A DNA stretch of 64,000 bases from Sphingobacteriales bacterium. GTDB lineage: Bacteria > Bacteroidota > Bacteroidia > Chitinophagales > JADIYW01. The stretch covers positions 2,390,001-2,454,000 of the forward strand of contig CP064984.1 of the NCBI GenBank assembly GCA_016699615.1, in the 5' to 3' direction. The position numbers and the translations under genes are program-made. This document shows, one piece after another, positions 9,533 to 19,537 of the stretch. The notes beneath the pieces are model-generated. The model worked only from the letters and a program-made list of their open reading frames with translations, was not told the DNA's origin and did no database searches. The first letter of the stretch is position 1, and every line of letters starts with the position of its first letter.

Positions 9533-11250
9533 ATGTCAAATACATATTCAAACAATAAGATATCTGGTTCAGAAGCAGTCATTCGTTCATTAGTAGAAGA
9601 AGGAATTGATTATATATATGGATATCCAGGTGGAGCAATTATGCCAATATATGATGCACTATGGCATTATTCTGATAAAATTACACATATTCTAACAAGA
9701 CACGAACAAGGCGCAACACATGCAGCAGAAGGTTATGCAAGAGTAAAGGGAAAAGCAACAGCAGTTTTTGCTACTTCTGGTCCAGGTGCAACAAATTTAG
9801 TTACAGGCATAGCAGATGCAATTATGGATTCAACACCAATGGTTTGTATTACTGGTCAGGTACCAAAACATCTTTTAGGTACTGATGCATTTCAGGAAAC
9901 AGATGTCGTAGGCATTACAATGCCAATTGTAAAGTGGAATTATCAAGTAACTAATGCAGCAGAAATTCCAGCAATTATTGCAAAAGCATTTTATATAGCC
10001 AATACAGGCAAACCAGGTCCAGTTTTAATTGATATTACAAAAAATGCACAGTTTGAGATGATGGAATGGAGTGGATATGAGAAGTGCGAATCTGTAAGAG
10101 CATATGATGCAAAACCAGTTATTAATATTGAGAAAATAAAACAGGCAATGCAGTAATTAATGCAGCAAAGAAACCATTGATAGTTGCTGGTCAAGGTGTA
10201 ATTATTTCTAAAGCAAAAATAGAATTAGAAGCATTATCTGAAAAATCTGGTATTCCAGTTTGCTTAACGATGCAAGGCTTAGGTGCTTTTAATCCAAAAG
10301 ATAAAAACTTTGTAGGCATTCCAGGTATGCATGGCAATTATTCAGTAAATATAAAAATGAATGAATGTGATGTAATGATTGCCATAGGTATGCGTTTTGA
10401 TGATAGAGTAACTGGCGATGTGACAAAATTTGGAAAACAAGCTAAAATTGTTCATATTGAAATAGACCCAGTTGAGATTGATAAAGTTTTAAAAACTGAA
10501 GTTGGTGTATTAGGTGATGCAAAAGAAGTTTTAGAACAATTATTACCATATATTAATGAAAATAATCATCAAGGATGGATAAATAGTTTCAAAGAATTAG
10601 ATAAAGCAGAATTGGACAAAGTAATAGATACTGCCATTCATCCAAAAACTGGTGGTATAAAAATGGGCGAAATCATGCATTTGATTGATGAAAAAACAAA
10701 TGGAAACGCAATCATAGTTCCAGATGTTGGACAACATCAGATGTATGCCATGCGATATTATACATATAATTTGCCAAACTCTTGGGTAAGTAGTGGTGGA
10801 TTAGGTACAATGGGATTTTCATTGCCAGCAGCAATTGGTGCGCAAATGGCAGCACCAGAGAGAACAGTGGTAGCAATAATAGGAGATGGCTGTTTCCAAA
10901 TGACGATACAAGAATTAGGCACAATTTGGCAACAAAAATTACCAATCAAAATAGTGATTTTCAATAATAATTATTTGGGAATGGTAAGGCAATGGCAACA
11001 ATTATTCTTTGATAATAGATACTCGCAAGTAGAATTAAAAAATCCAGATTTTGTTGCAATTTCAAAAGGATTTGGTATAGCATCATCTAAAGTAGCTGAA
11101 AGAGAAAACTTGAGTGCTGCGTTAGATGAAATGTTTGCACATGATGGACCATATGTTTTGGAAGTTACAGTAGAGAAGGAAGAAAATTTATTTCCGATGG
11201 TGCCAAGTGGCGCAGCATGTAGTGATGTGATTTTAGAACCAGCACAATAA
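9533..11250 (+). CDS. ilvB: Acetolactate synthase large subunit (one frameshift)
   Basis: Joins two pyruvate (or pyruvate and 2-oxobutyrate) units in branched-chain amino-acid synthesis, using thiamine diphosphate and FAD. The N-terminal half has GGAIMPIYDAL, HEQGATHAAEGYAR and ATSGPGATNLVTGIADA; the C-terminal half has the ThDP motif GDGCFQMTIQELGTI...NN and WLGMVRQWQ-like residues (YLGMVRQWQ). A 1-bp deletion near 10154 (CAGTAATT, expected CAG TTA ATT) splits it; the restored protein is about 572 aa, normal for the family. No ilvN, ilvC or ilvD is adjacent, so the regulatory subunit must be elsewhere. thiH begins 7 bp downstream. Confidence 0.93.
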
Positions 11251-11257
11251 TATCTAA

Positions 11258-12265
11258 ATGTATGATGCATTACAGCTTTTTAAACATGTGCTTGATGCAG
11301 ATAAAATAGAACTTCAAGCTTATTTAGAAAAAAGCAAACAACTTACAAGAGAAAGATTTGGGAATACCATTCAGCTTTTTGCGCCATTATATTTAAGTAA
11401 TGAATGTCAAAATATTTGTACTTATTGTGGTTTTAGTTTAGATAATAAACTGAAAAGAAAAACACTTACTGATAACGAAATTTTAGAAGAGGCAAAAGTA
11501 TTAAAATCACTAGGTTTTGACGCTGTTCTTTTAGTAACTGGCGAAGATTATAGAGTAGATACACAGTATATTATAAATGCAATAAAATTACTAAAGCCAT
11601 ATTTTGCACAAATTTCTATTGAAGTACAACCATTAGAATATGATGATTATGTGCAATTGAAAAGTAATGGTGTTTATGCTGTTTTGGTTTATCAAGAAAC
11701 ATATAATAAAAATACATATAAATTAGTTCATCCAAAAGGAAAGAAAGCAAATTTTGAATACAGATTATCTACGCCTGAGAAAATTGGGAAAGCTGAAATT
11801 TACAAAATTGGACTTGGTGTATTGTTTGGCTTAGATACAGATTGGAAACAAGATGCCATTAAATTAGCTGAACACATTATTTTGTTATCTAAAAAATATT
11901 GGAAGTCTAAGTTTTCTGTTTCTTTTCCTAGAATTCGTCCACACGAAGGTGAATTCCAACCAAATTGCGAACTTACAGAGATTGATTTGCTTAGATTAAT
12001 TGCTGCATTTAGATTAACTTTTCCAGATATCGAAATTATATTATCTACACGTGAAAGAGCAGAATTTAGAGATATTGCAATGCCTTATGGTATTACAACA
12101 ATGAGTGCAGGCAGCAAAACAGCACCAGGCGAATATCATCAGCAAGAAGATAGTCTACAACAATTTGAAATAAGTGATGATAGAACGCCAAATGAAGTAG
12201 CAATACTTATCAATCATTCAGGACTAGAAGTTATATGGAAAGATTGGGATTATTGTTTGGTGTAA
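11258..12265 (+). CDS. thiH: 2-iminoacetate synthase (radical SAM, thiamine thiazole synthesis)
   Basis: Cleaves tyrosine to dehydroglycine and p-cresol for the thiazole ring of thiamine. The radical-SAM motif CQNICTYC lies at about residues 46-53 in PLYLSNECQNICTYCGFS, near-identical to ThiH. Other conserved stretches are LLVTGED, VYQETY, KIGLGVLFGL, SFPRIRPHEG and the C-terminal WKDWD. At 335 aa it is about 40 residues shorter at the N terminus than E. coli ThiH. The ATG sits only 7 bp after the ilvB stop and no upstream in-frame start is possible without entering ilvB. No other thi gene is in the window. Confidence 0.92.
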   Translation: MYDALQLFKHVLDADKIELQAYLEKSKQLTRERFGNTIQLFAPLYLSNECQNICTYCGFSLDNKLKRKTLTDNEILEEAKVLKSLGFDAVLLVTGEDYRVDTQYIINAIKLLKPYFAQISIEVQPLEYDDYVQLKSNGVYAVLVYQETYNKNTYKLVHPKGKKANFEYRLSTPEKIGKAEIYKIGLGVLFGLDTDWKQDAIKLAEHIILLSKKYWKSKFSVSFPRIRPHEGEFQPNCELTEIDLLRLIAAFRLTFPDIEIILSTRERAEFRDIAMPYGITTMSAGSKTAPGEYHQQEDSLQQFEISDDRTPNEVAILINHSGLEVIWKDWDYCLV

Positions 12266-12272
12266 TTTTATA

Positions 12273-13502
12273 TTATTCATATCTTAAAGCTTCAATTGGA
12301 TCAAGTTTCGATGCTTTTATCGCAGGATAAATTCCAGATATAATTCCTACAATAATACAAAAACCAATTCCTAAACTTATCCAATTCCAAGGTATAATAA
12401 AAGTACCACCTATCATTAACGAAACCATGTTGCCTACAGTTACACCAAGTATTACGCCTAAAATTCCACCAAGAAGACAGATAACTATTGCCTCTAGCAA
12501 AAATTGAGTCATTATGTTTTTATTGTTTGCACCAATTGCTTTTAATGTGCCAATTTCTTTTGTTCTTTCAGTAACACTCACAAGCATAATATTCATAAGT
12601 CCAACTGCTGCGCCAAATAATGTAATGATTCCAATTATAAAGCCAGCTAATGTAGCCATACTCATTTTTTCAACAAACATACCAGAAATGCTATCACTTT
12701 TTAAAATATCAAAATTGTTTTCTTGGTTTGGTCTTAGTTTTCTTACATTTCTCATAATAATTGTAGATGCATCAACAGCAACACCAAGGCTATCGTCTTT
12801 ATTGCCTTTGATGCTAATCACATAAGATGGGTCACCATAGGCAAAATCTCGTTTTGCTTTTTTTAATGTTGTTAAAACGATATTGTCTGTGGTAATAAAA
12901 CTCGAACCTTTTTCATTTAATACACCAATTACAAAATATTTTATATCATTTATTTTAATTGCATTATTGTTGATAGTGTAATTGCTTCCAAATAATTTTT
13001 TTGCAACAGAATAACCAAGTATAGCTACATTCATTCCAGATTTTAATTCTTTAGTATTGAAATTTCTTCCTTTTATAATATTGTAACCTTCAGTACTAAT
13101 GTAATTTTCATCAGTACCAAGTATCATAATGTTTGGACTTGTTTTAACGTTTTTATATTTAACTGTGGCAGCTTGTGTTGCTAAATATTGGATAGAACAA
13201 TCTAAGTCTTTCGCATGTTCTTTAAATGTAATAGCTTCAAGGTAAGTAATATTTCTGTATACTTTTGGTGCTACATTGTCGCCATCCAAATTAAAGCCAA
13301 GACTTTTATTTCTTATCTTAAATGTGTTTGCGCCCATTGCACTAAAACTATTTGAAAGATAAATTTTTAAACCATCTACAGATGTAAGTATGCAAACCAA
13401 TGCCATAATGCCAATGCCAATAATACTACACGTAATGATTGTTCGTACAATATTTGTTTTTATTGCTTGGAAAGATATTTTAATTGTGTCTAAAATTACC
13501 AC
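12273..13502 (-). CDS. MacB/FtsX-type ABC transporter permease
   Basis: A 409-aa inner-membrane protein. There is an N-terminal TM helix (about residues 20-43), a large periplasmic MacB core domain (about 45-280) and three C-terminal TM helices with the FtsX signature (SVTERTKEIGTLKAIGANNKNIMTQFLLEA). It ends EALRYE, typical of the family. It would need a separate ATPase, which is not adjacent. Substrate is unknown; candidates are lipoproteins, peptides or drugs. It is convergent with thiH, 7 bp apart. Confidence 0.88.
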   Translation of the reverse strand: MVILDTIKISFQAIKTNIVRTIITCSIIGIGIMALVCILTSVDGLKIYLSNSFSAMGANTFKIRNKSLGFNLDGDNVAPKVYRNITYLEAITFKEHAKDLDCSIQYLATQAATVKYKNVKTSPNIMILGTDENYISTEGYNIIKGRNFNTKELKSGMNVAILGYSVAKKLFGSNYTINNNAIKINDIKYFVIGVLNEKGSSFITTDNIVLTTLKKAKRDFAYGDPSYVISIKGNKDDSLGVAVDASTIIMRNVRKLRPNQENNFDILKSDSISGMFVEKMSMATLAGFIIGIITLFGAAVGLMNIMLVSVTERTKEIGTLKAIGANNKNIMTQFLLEAIVICLLGGILGVILGVTVGNMVSLMIGGTFIIPWNWISLGIGFCIIVGIISGIYPAIKASKLDPIEALRYE

Positions 13503-13581
13503 TTGCCAAATGTAAGTATTTTTTACATTTCTTAATTGTGTCTACCTTAATTTAATTAATAATTGAGTACTAAAATTTGGG

Positions 13582-13589
13582 TATTTTTG
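13582..13589 (+). promoter_or_regulatory. Putative -7 element upstream of the Tyr-rich outer-membrane protein gene
   Basis: TATTTTTG fits TAnnTTTG, with a TTG 16 bp upstream (13563-13565). The ATG is at 13641, giving a leader of about 45 nt that contains a very AT-rich stretch (TATAATATTATATAATATAT). Confidence 0.45.
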
Positions 13590-13640
13590 TAGTATTGTTT
13601 GTATAATATTATATAATATATTACTTTTAAAAAAAATAAG

Positions 13641-14552
13641 ATGATGAAGAAAATGTTCTTTTTATTGATGTTGTTTGTGATTAAAATAAGCAATGCACAA
13701 GATAAATTAGTAGATTTTAATAGCAATACAATATTGGTTAAAATTATAGAAGTTGGAGATGATTATATTCTATTTAAAAAATATGATAATCTTGAAGGGC
13801 CAGATTATAAAGAAAGTAAATCAAATTATTCAACAGTAGTATTTGAAAATGGGAAAGTAGAAGTACTTAATAAAAAATATGTAGGTAAAAAAGATAAATC
13901 AAACAGACCTAGATTTAAATTAGTTAATAACTTTAAATACAATACAATAGAACTAGACCTTCTGGCATTTTACACAAATGATGTGCTTGTACAATATACA
14001 AGATTTTTAAAGAAAAAAAATATAGCAATCACCATTCCATTCAGAGCTGGATGGATTAGAAACAGATACAATGGTATTTATCTAATCGATTTGCCAAATT
14101 ATTATCCAGAAAGTTATTATAACAACAGTAGTAGTTATTATTATTACGACAATTATAATTATAAAAAATCACATGGATATAAATTTTTAACTGGTGCAAA
14201 TTTCAAGTTTTTCTGGAGAGATAAATATAAAGTAAGAGGCTATGCTGGACCAGAATTTATTGTCGGTTTTTTGAGCACTAAGGCATCAAATTATAATTAT
14301 AGTTATTATGGAAATGGTTCTTATTATCAATATAGATATACAAAAGGCTTTATTGGCTTGATGGGAACTGTAGGTATGATAGCTCAACCAACAAATATGC
14401 TTAGCTTTAAATTAGAATGGGCAGGTGGTTTTGTTGGAGTATTAGGAAAAAAGAATATAAGCTACAGTAATTCATATTATAGTTATAATTTTTACAATCA
14501 AAAAGTAAGAGGAATTGGTAGAATGACGTTTAGTATAGGATTCAATTTCTAG
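13641..14552 (+). CDS. Putative outer-membrane beta-barrel protein with Tyr-rich loops, function unknown
   Basis: A 303-aa protein I do not recognise. It has a signal peptide (about 1-19, ending ISNAQ). A globular N-terminal part includes IIEVGDDYILFKKYD, similar in style to small domains sensing or binding at the envelope. Then come likely beta strands, alternating with three Tyr/Asn/Ser-rich stretches (SSSYYYYDNYNYK, NYNYSYYGNGSYYQYRY, NSYYSYNFYNQ), and a C-terminal SIGFNF ending in Phe, as in many outer-membrane barrels. The Tyr-rich stretches are probably surface loops. Gene ends 4 bp from convergent thrB. Confidence 0.6.
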   Translation: MMKKMFFLLMLFVIKISNAQDKLVDFNSNTILVKIIEVGDDYILFKKYDNLEGPDYKESKSNYSTVVFENGKVEVLNKKYVGKKDKSNRPRFKLVNNFKYNTIELDLLAFYTNDVLVQYTRFLKKKNIAITIPFRAGWIRNRYNGIYLIDLPNYYPESYYNNSSSYYYYDNYNYKKSHGYKFLTGANFKFFWRDKYKVRGYAGPEFIVGFLSTKASNYNYSYYGNGSYYQYRYTKGFIGLMGTVGMIAQPTNMLSFKLEWAGGFVGVLGKKNISYSNSYYSYNFYNQKVRGIGRMTFSIGFNF

Positions 14553-14556
14553 GCTA

Positions 14557-15504
14557 CTAATCTACGAAAGGCAATACTTTTGGTCCTTGTGCATTTACTT
14601 TGCTCACATATACTTCAGACTTAATACCCAAATTATTCATGACTGCTTTCATAGCATCGCCAACTTGGTGTGCAACGTCTTTGCCTTTGCACAGTGCAAA
14701 TACACTTGGGCCACTTCCACTAATGCTACTACCTAATGCACCATTTTCTATGGCAGCATTTTTCATATCATAAAATCCAGGAATTAATTTGCTTCTGTAT
14801 GGTTCTGCAATATAGTCTATTAAGCTTCTTCCAATTAAATCATAATCACCACGCAATAAACCTATCATTAAACCACCAACATTGGCACTTTGACGTAATG
14901 AATGTGCTAATGATATATCTTTTGGTAATATTTCTCTTGCTTCTTTAGTTAATACAATCACATCTGGATTGATAACGGCACACCATAATTCTTCTGGAAC
15001 AGGAATTTGAATGATGTCTAATGGTTCGTAGCTTCTTACTAAAATGAAGACACCAAACAAACTTGCTGCTACATTGTCTGCAATGGCTGCATCACAAGCT
15101 GCTTTTTCAGCATCAATTAAAAATGGAAGCATTTCATTTTTTGTCAATTTTTCATTGCATAGCATATTTATAGCATATACACCAGCTACTGCACTAGCTG
15201 CACTACTACCTAAACCACTTCCACTTGGCATCATTTTTTTAAGCCAAATTTTGCAACCAAAATCAACATTGATGTAATCTAAATATTCTTGAATAGCTAC
15301 TGTTGCAGAGTTTTTTAGTGGATTTCTTGGTAATACACCACCATCGCCTTCTATGTCTACGATTTCTACGCCTTTTTCTGCTTTAATTTCCATTATCAAC
15401 TCATCACCTGGTTTTTCGATTGCAAAACCTAAAACATCAAAACCACATGCTACATTTGCTACTGTTGCTGGTGCGAAAACTCTAATTTTATCTCCAATTT
15501 TCAT
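14557..15504 (-). CDS. thrB: Homoserine kinase
   Basis: Phosphorylates homoserine in threonine synthesis. The 315-aa protein has the GHMP-kinase ATP-binding motif PSGSGLGSSAASAVAG at about residues 92-107. It starts with RVFAPATVANVACGFDVLG and has the C-terminal GHMP segment GALGSSISGSGPSVFALC. It lies 25 bp downstream of thrA on the same strand, giving thrAB order; thrC is not in the window. Confidence 0.95.
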   Translation of the reverse strand: MKIGDKIRVFAPATVANVACGFDVLGFAIEKPGDELIMEIKAEKGVEIVDIEGDGGVLPRNPLKNSATVAIQEYLDYINVDFGCKIWLKKMMPSGSGLGSSAASAVAGVYAINMLCNEKLTKNEMLPFLIDAEKAACDAAIADNVAASLFGVFILVRSYEPLDIIQIPVPEELWCAVINPDVIVLTKEAREILPKDISLAHSLRQSANVGGLMIGLLRGDYDLIGRSLIDYIAEPYRSKLIPGFYDMKNAAIENGALGSSISGSGPSVFALCKGKDVAHQVGDAMKAVMNNLGIKSEVYVSKVNAQGPKVLPFVD

Positions 15505-15529
15505 TTTATTTCCTTCAATCTTATATCAA

Positions 15530-17985
15530 TTAATTGGCTAAATAATTGCCTAAACTAATTATTTCTGCAAATACGCCAGCTGCAGTTACTTCTGCTCCAG
15601 CACCTGGTCCTTTTACTACTAATGGGTTGTTTTTATATCTATCTGTTGTAAATACTATCATGTTGTCACTACCATTCAAATTGTAAAATGGATGTTGAGT
15701 ATCTACTTCTTTTAGAGCAATTTCTACTTTGTTGTTTTCAATAATTGCCATGTATCTAAGCACTTTGTCTTTTTTCTCAGCTTTAGATTTTAGTTTTTCA
15801 TACAATTCATCTAACTCTGTTAGTTTTTGCATAAAACTCTTTAAATCTAAACTTCTTAATTCTTTTGGTACTAAATTTTCTACTTTAATTTGTTCAAGCT
15901 CCAATTGGCTACCACATTCTCTTGAAAGTATAAGTGCTTTTCTTGCAACATCCAATCCACTCAAATCATCTCTTGGATCTGGTTCTGTAAATCCTTTTTC
16001 TTTTATACAATGTTAGAAAATAATGCATCACCTTTATAATTATTAAAAATATAAGAAAGTGTGCCAGAAAGTACAGCTTCAATTTTTAGAATTCTATCGC
16101 CAGAGTTTAATAGTGCATGTAATGTATTGATGATTGGTAAGCCAGCACCAACATTGGTTTCATACATAAATCTTGAGTTCGATTTTTTTGCTGTTTCTCT
16201 CAATGCAACATATTTTGCATAAGAAAGTGTATTTGCAATTTTATTTGGCGTTACAATAGATATGCTTTTCTTTAATATTTTTTCGTAATGTTCTACATAA
16301 GCTTTGTTTGATGAGCAATCTACTAAAATTGAATTTGCAAAGTTTAATTCAATTATTCTATTGATAAATGTATTTGTATTTGCGTCTTCTTTTTGTTCTT
16401 CAATCGTTGCTTGTATATTATTTATGTTGATGCCATTGCTATCAATAACCATTTGTTTAGAATTGATGATTCCAATCAAATTAATTTTTACATTTTTCTC
16501 TTTTTCTAAGTATTGTTGTTGTTGGTGTAATTGTTTTATCAATGTACTTCCAATTAGTCCTGTGTAGCCAACTAAGAAAATATTGATTGATTGTTTGTCT
16601 TGAATAAAAAAGATTTCGTGCAGTGCGTTTAATGCTTTTGCTTCATTGTATCTATCGATTACAGCAGTGATATTTAATTCTGATGAACCTTGTGCAATTG
16701 CTTTAACATTGATGCCATTTTTTCCTAATGCTTTAAACATTTTTGCAGAAACGCCTGGTACACTGTTCATGTTTTCGCCAATTACTGCAATAATTGTTTT
16801 ATCTAATTCTATTACTAATGGTTGTATATATTTATTTTGAATTTCATATTTGAATTCTTCTTCAACAGCTTTTTGGCATTTTTTTACATCATTTGGTAGT
16901 ACACCAAAGCAAATCGAATGTTCTGATGAGCCTTGTGTAAGGAAAATTATATTTACACCAGCTCTTGAAAATGCACCAAATAATCTTGATGCTATTCCAA
17001 TCACACCTACCATTCCTGTACCTTCCATTCTTAATAATGCAATGTCAGAAATAGATGAAATGCCTTTGATAATATTGCTTGACTTGCCTGTGTTTTTAGA
17101 AATATACGTGCCTGGGTGTTCTGGATTAAAAGTATTTTTAATAATAATAGGAATGCCTTTTACATAAGCTGGTTGAATTGTAGGTGGATAAATTACCTTA
17201 GCACCAAAGTGTGATAATTCCATAGCTTCTTTATAACTTAAAGTAGGAATAGTAAGTGCCTGCTCAACTCTTCTTGGGTCTGCTGTAAGTACACCATTTA
17301 CATCTGTCCAAATTTCTATTGAATCTACTTTTAGTGCTGCACCAAAAATTGCTGCAGTATAGTCTGAGCCACCTCTGCCTAACGTTGTAATGTTATCATG
17401 CTCATCTGTGCCAATAAAACCTGTGACAACAGCAGTGCCGTGTATATTGTCAAAATATTCAATGATATTTTTATTAGTTCTATCGAAATTTACTTTTGCA
17501 GATAAATAATTGCTGTCAGTTTTTATTAATTGCGTAGCATTTACATAAATACCTTTTAATCCAACTTCTTTCAATGCACCAGCAATGATAAAACATGATA
17601 ATCTTTCTCCAAAACTCACCAGTCTTGCTAATGTTTTGTCCGACAGTTCGCCTAATAAATGTATGCCACCAAGTATGTTTTCTACTCTTTGTAAGCCTTC
17701 TTCTAGTTCTTCTACTAATGCTGGTTTTATTGTTTTTTTAGTAATTAAAGCATGAATAGCATCTAGATGTCTTGCTTTAATGTTTTCTAATATTTCAGTA
17801 TAAGTATTGTCTCTCTTTTCTGCTAATTTTCCAGCATTAATGAGTTGGTCTGTTATTTTGGTAAAAGCAGAACATACAAGTACAACTTCGTTGCCTTGTT
17901 TTTTCTCTTTTTTTATGATTTCAATAATTTTTCTGATGTTTTCTACAGAACCTACAGACGTTCCTCCAAACTTTAGTATCTTCAT
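15530..17985 (-). CDS. thrA: Bifunctional aspartate kinase / homoserine dehydrogenase I (one frameshift)
   Basis: Catalyses the first and third steps from aspartate to threonine and methionine. The N-terminal kinase begins MKILKFGGTSVGS and contains TLGRGGSDYTAA. Two ACT-type regulatory segments follow (about residues 310-460; GIASRLFGAFSRAGVNIIFL, GVSAKMFKALGKNGINVKAI). The dehydrogenase begins near residue 470 (IFLVGYTGLIGSTLI) with VTPNK and GAGLPIINTL. A 1-bp deletion near 16004-16010 splits off the final 155 residues, which contain GFTEPDPRDDLSGLDVARK. Restored length is about 818 aa, normal for ThrA. The ACT domains suggest feedback inhibition by threonine (family knowledge). Confidence 0.94.
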
Positions 17986-18023
17986 AAATATTTTAACTTA
18001 ATTTGCTTAAATTTGCGTTACTT

Positions 18024-18031
18024 CAAAAGTA
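18024..18031 (-). promoter_or_regulatory. Putative -7 element for thrAB
   Basis: On the minus strand this reads TACTTTTG, matching TAnnTTTG, 38 nt upstream of the thrA ATG. No clear -33 partner and no attenuator hairpin were seen. Confidence 0.4.
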
Positions 18032-18089
18032 ATAAATAGAATGCTAATATTTATGCATACCTTAGTGAATTAAATTAATTTAAAATTAA

Positions 18090-18851
18090 ATGTTGAGGTT
18101 TTTATATACTTTATACAGTATTTGGCTTGCGGTCTCATTTTTTTTAATGACACCATTCATGTTGCTTTTTTTTATTTTATGTAAAATATTTGTGCCATAC
18201 AAACATCAAATAAAAGTAGTGTACTATATTAATCGTACTTTTTTCTTTTTTTGGTCTGCATTTACAGCAATTAGATACAAAATAAAAGGAATAGAATATG
18301 TTGATAAAAAACAGACGTACATATGTGTATTAAATCATACAAATTCTGCTGATATGATAGCTGCTGCGTATGGTGGCAGAGTGTATGCAAAGCCATTAAT
18401 CAAAAGAGAATTAACATTGATACCATTTTTAGGTCAAATCTTCAAATTAAGTTGTATCGCTGTAGATAGAAGCAGCTCTGAAGCAAGAAAACAGAGTAAA
18501 GAAAATATGTTAAGTGATTTAAATAAAGGAATTTCTATGCTTATTTTTCCCGAAGGAACTAGAAATAGAACAGGCAAGCCATTGAAGGAATTTTTTGATG
18601 GTGCATTTGATATTGCTGTAAGTGCAAATTTACCAGTAATTCCTATGGTATTTACAAATATAAAAAAAATAAATCCAAGACATGACTTGGTATTTAAGCC
18701 AGAAACTTTGGAAGTTAATCATCTAGAACCAATTTTTCCTGATGGAAACGATGAGTTGGCTGTGCAAACTTTAAAAGAAAAAACATTCAAAGCAATGTGG
18801 AATTTTTTAGTGATGCATGATGAAGGATTTAAAAATTTTGAATTAATATGA
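18090..18851 (+). CDS. plsC: 1-acyl-sn-glycerol-3-phosphate acyltransferase (PlsC family)
   Basis: Adds the second acyl chain during phosphatidic acid synthesis at the inner membrane. The acyltransferase motif I NHTNSAD (HX4D) is at about residue 88, the motif III FPEGTRNR at about 153, and a PLIKRELTLIPFLGQ segment lies between. One or two N-terminal hydrophobic helices (about 8-35). Length 253 aa is typical. The stop codon overlaps the next start (ATGA), implying translational coupling. Confidence 0.9.
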   Translation: MLRFLYTLYSIWLAVSFFLMTPFMLLFFILCKIFVPYKHQIKVVYYINRTFFFFWSAFTAIRYKIKGIEYVDKKQTYICVLNHTNSADMIAAAYGGRVYAKPLIKRELTLIPFLGQIFKLSCIAVDRSSSEARKQSKENMLSDLNKGISMLIFPEGTRNRTGKPLKEFFDGAFDIAVSANLPVIPMVFTNIKKINPRHDLVFKPETLEVNHLEPIFPDGNDELAVQTLKEKTFKAMWNFLVMHDEGFKNFELI

Positions 18852-19537
18852 GTGTCGGAATTAGTTATTTGTCTGTTGTGCCTATACGTGCAACACCTTC
18901 AGATAAAGCTGAGTTAGTTAGTCAGCTATTATTTGGTGAAACATTTGACATTATAGAACAGCAAGAAAAATGGACTAAGATTAGATTGCACCATGATGCA
19001 TATGAAGGTTGGATTGATAATAAACAATATCAATTGGTTGATAAATTAAATAGTAATAAATTTGTTGTAGATAAAAACTTATTATATAAAAATAAAATTT
19101 ATTATACAATGGGCAGTTTTGTTGATTTTGACATTAAAAAAAAGCAACAAAATTCAATTATTTCTACTGCAAAACAACTACTAAATGTTCCGTATTTGTG
19201 GGGCGGTCGTTCTATTTTTGGTATTGATTGTTCTGGATTTGTGCAGATTGTTTATCGTGTAAATGGAATTAATTTGCCACGTGATGCCTATCAGCAAGCA
19301 GAAGTAGGTGAGTTGGTAGATATTGAAAATGCTAAAACTAATGACCTAGCATATTTTGCCAACGATGCTGGTAAAATAATACATGTAGGTATTGTAATTA
19401 GAAATAGAAATTCGATAAAAATCATTCATGCATCAGGCAAAGTAAGAATAGATATTTTAAACAAAAAAGGCATCTATAATGAAGAAACTAAGACGTATTC
19501 ACATCAATTACATAGCATAAAAAGAATTGAGAAGTGA
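18848..19537 (+). CDS. SH3-domain NlpC/P60 family peptidoglycan hydrolase
   Basis: A 229-aa cysteine endopeptidase, probably cutting peptidoglycan stem peptides. The N-terminal half carries SH3b-like segments (VVPIRATPSDKAELVSQLLFGE, EGWID). The catalytic domain begins about residue 105, with Cys in YLWGGRSIFGIDCSGFVQ and His residues in IIHVGIVI and IIHASGKV. No signal peptide is evident. It overlaps plsC by 4 bp and abuts convergent valS with no gap. Confidence 0.9.
   Translation: MSVGISYLSVVPIRATPSDKAELVSQLLFGETFDIIEQQEKWTKIRLHHDAYEGWIDNKQYQLVDKLNSNKFVVDKNLLYKNKIYYTMGSFVDFDIKKKQQNSIISTAKQLLNVPYLWGGRSIFGIDCSGFVQIVYRVNGINLPRDAYQQAEVGELVDIENAKTNDLAYFANDAGKIIHVGIVIRNRNSIKIIHASGKVRIDILNKKGIYNEETKTYSHQLHSIKRIEK

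Noticed and set aside
11258..11300. thiH as a truncated pseudogene (about 40 residues short at the N terminus)
   Set aside because: The radical-SAM core and all later motifs are intact; the missing part is the variable N-terminal helix region.
17986..18089. Threonine attenuator before thrA
   Set aside because: No leader peptide rich in Thr/Ile codons and no terminator hairpin were found.
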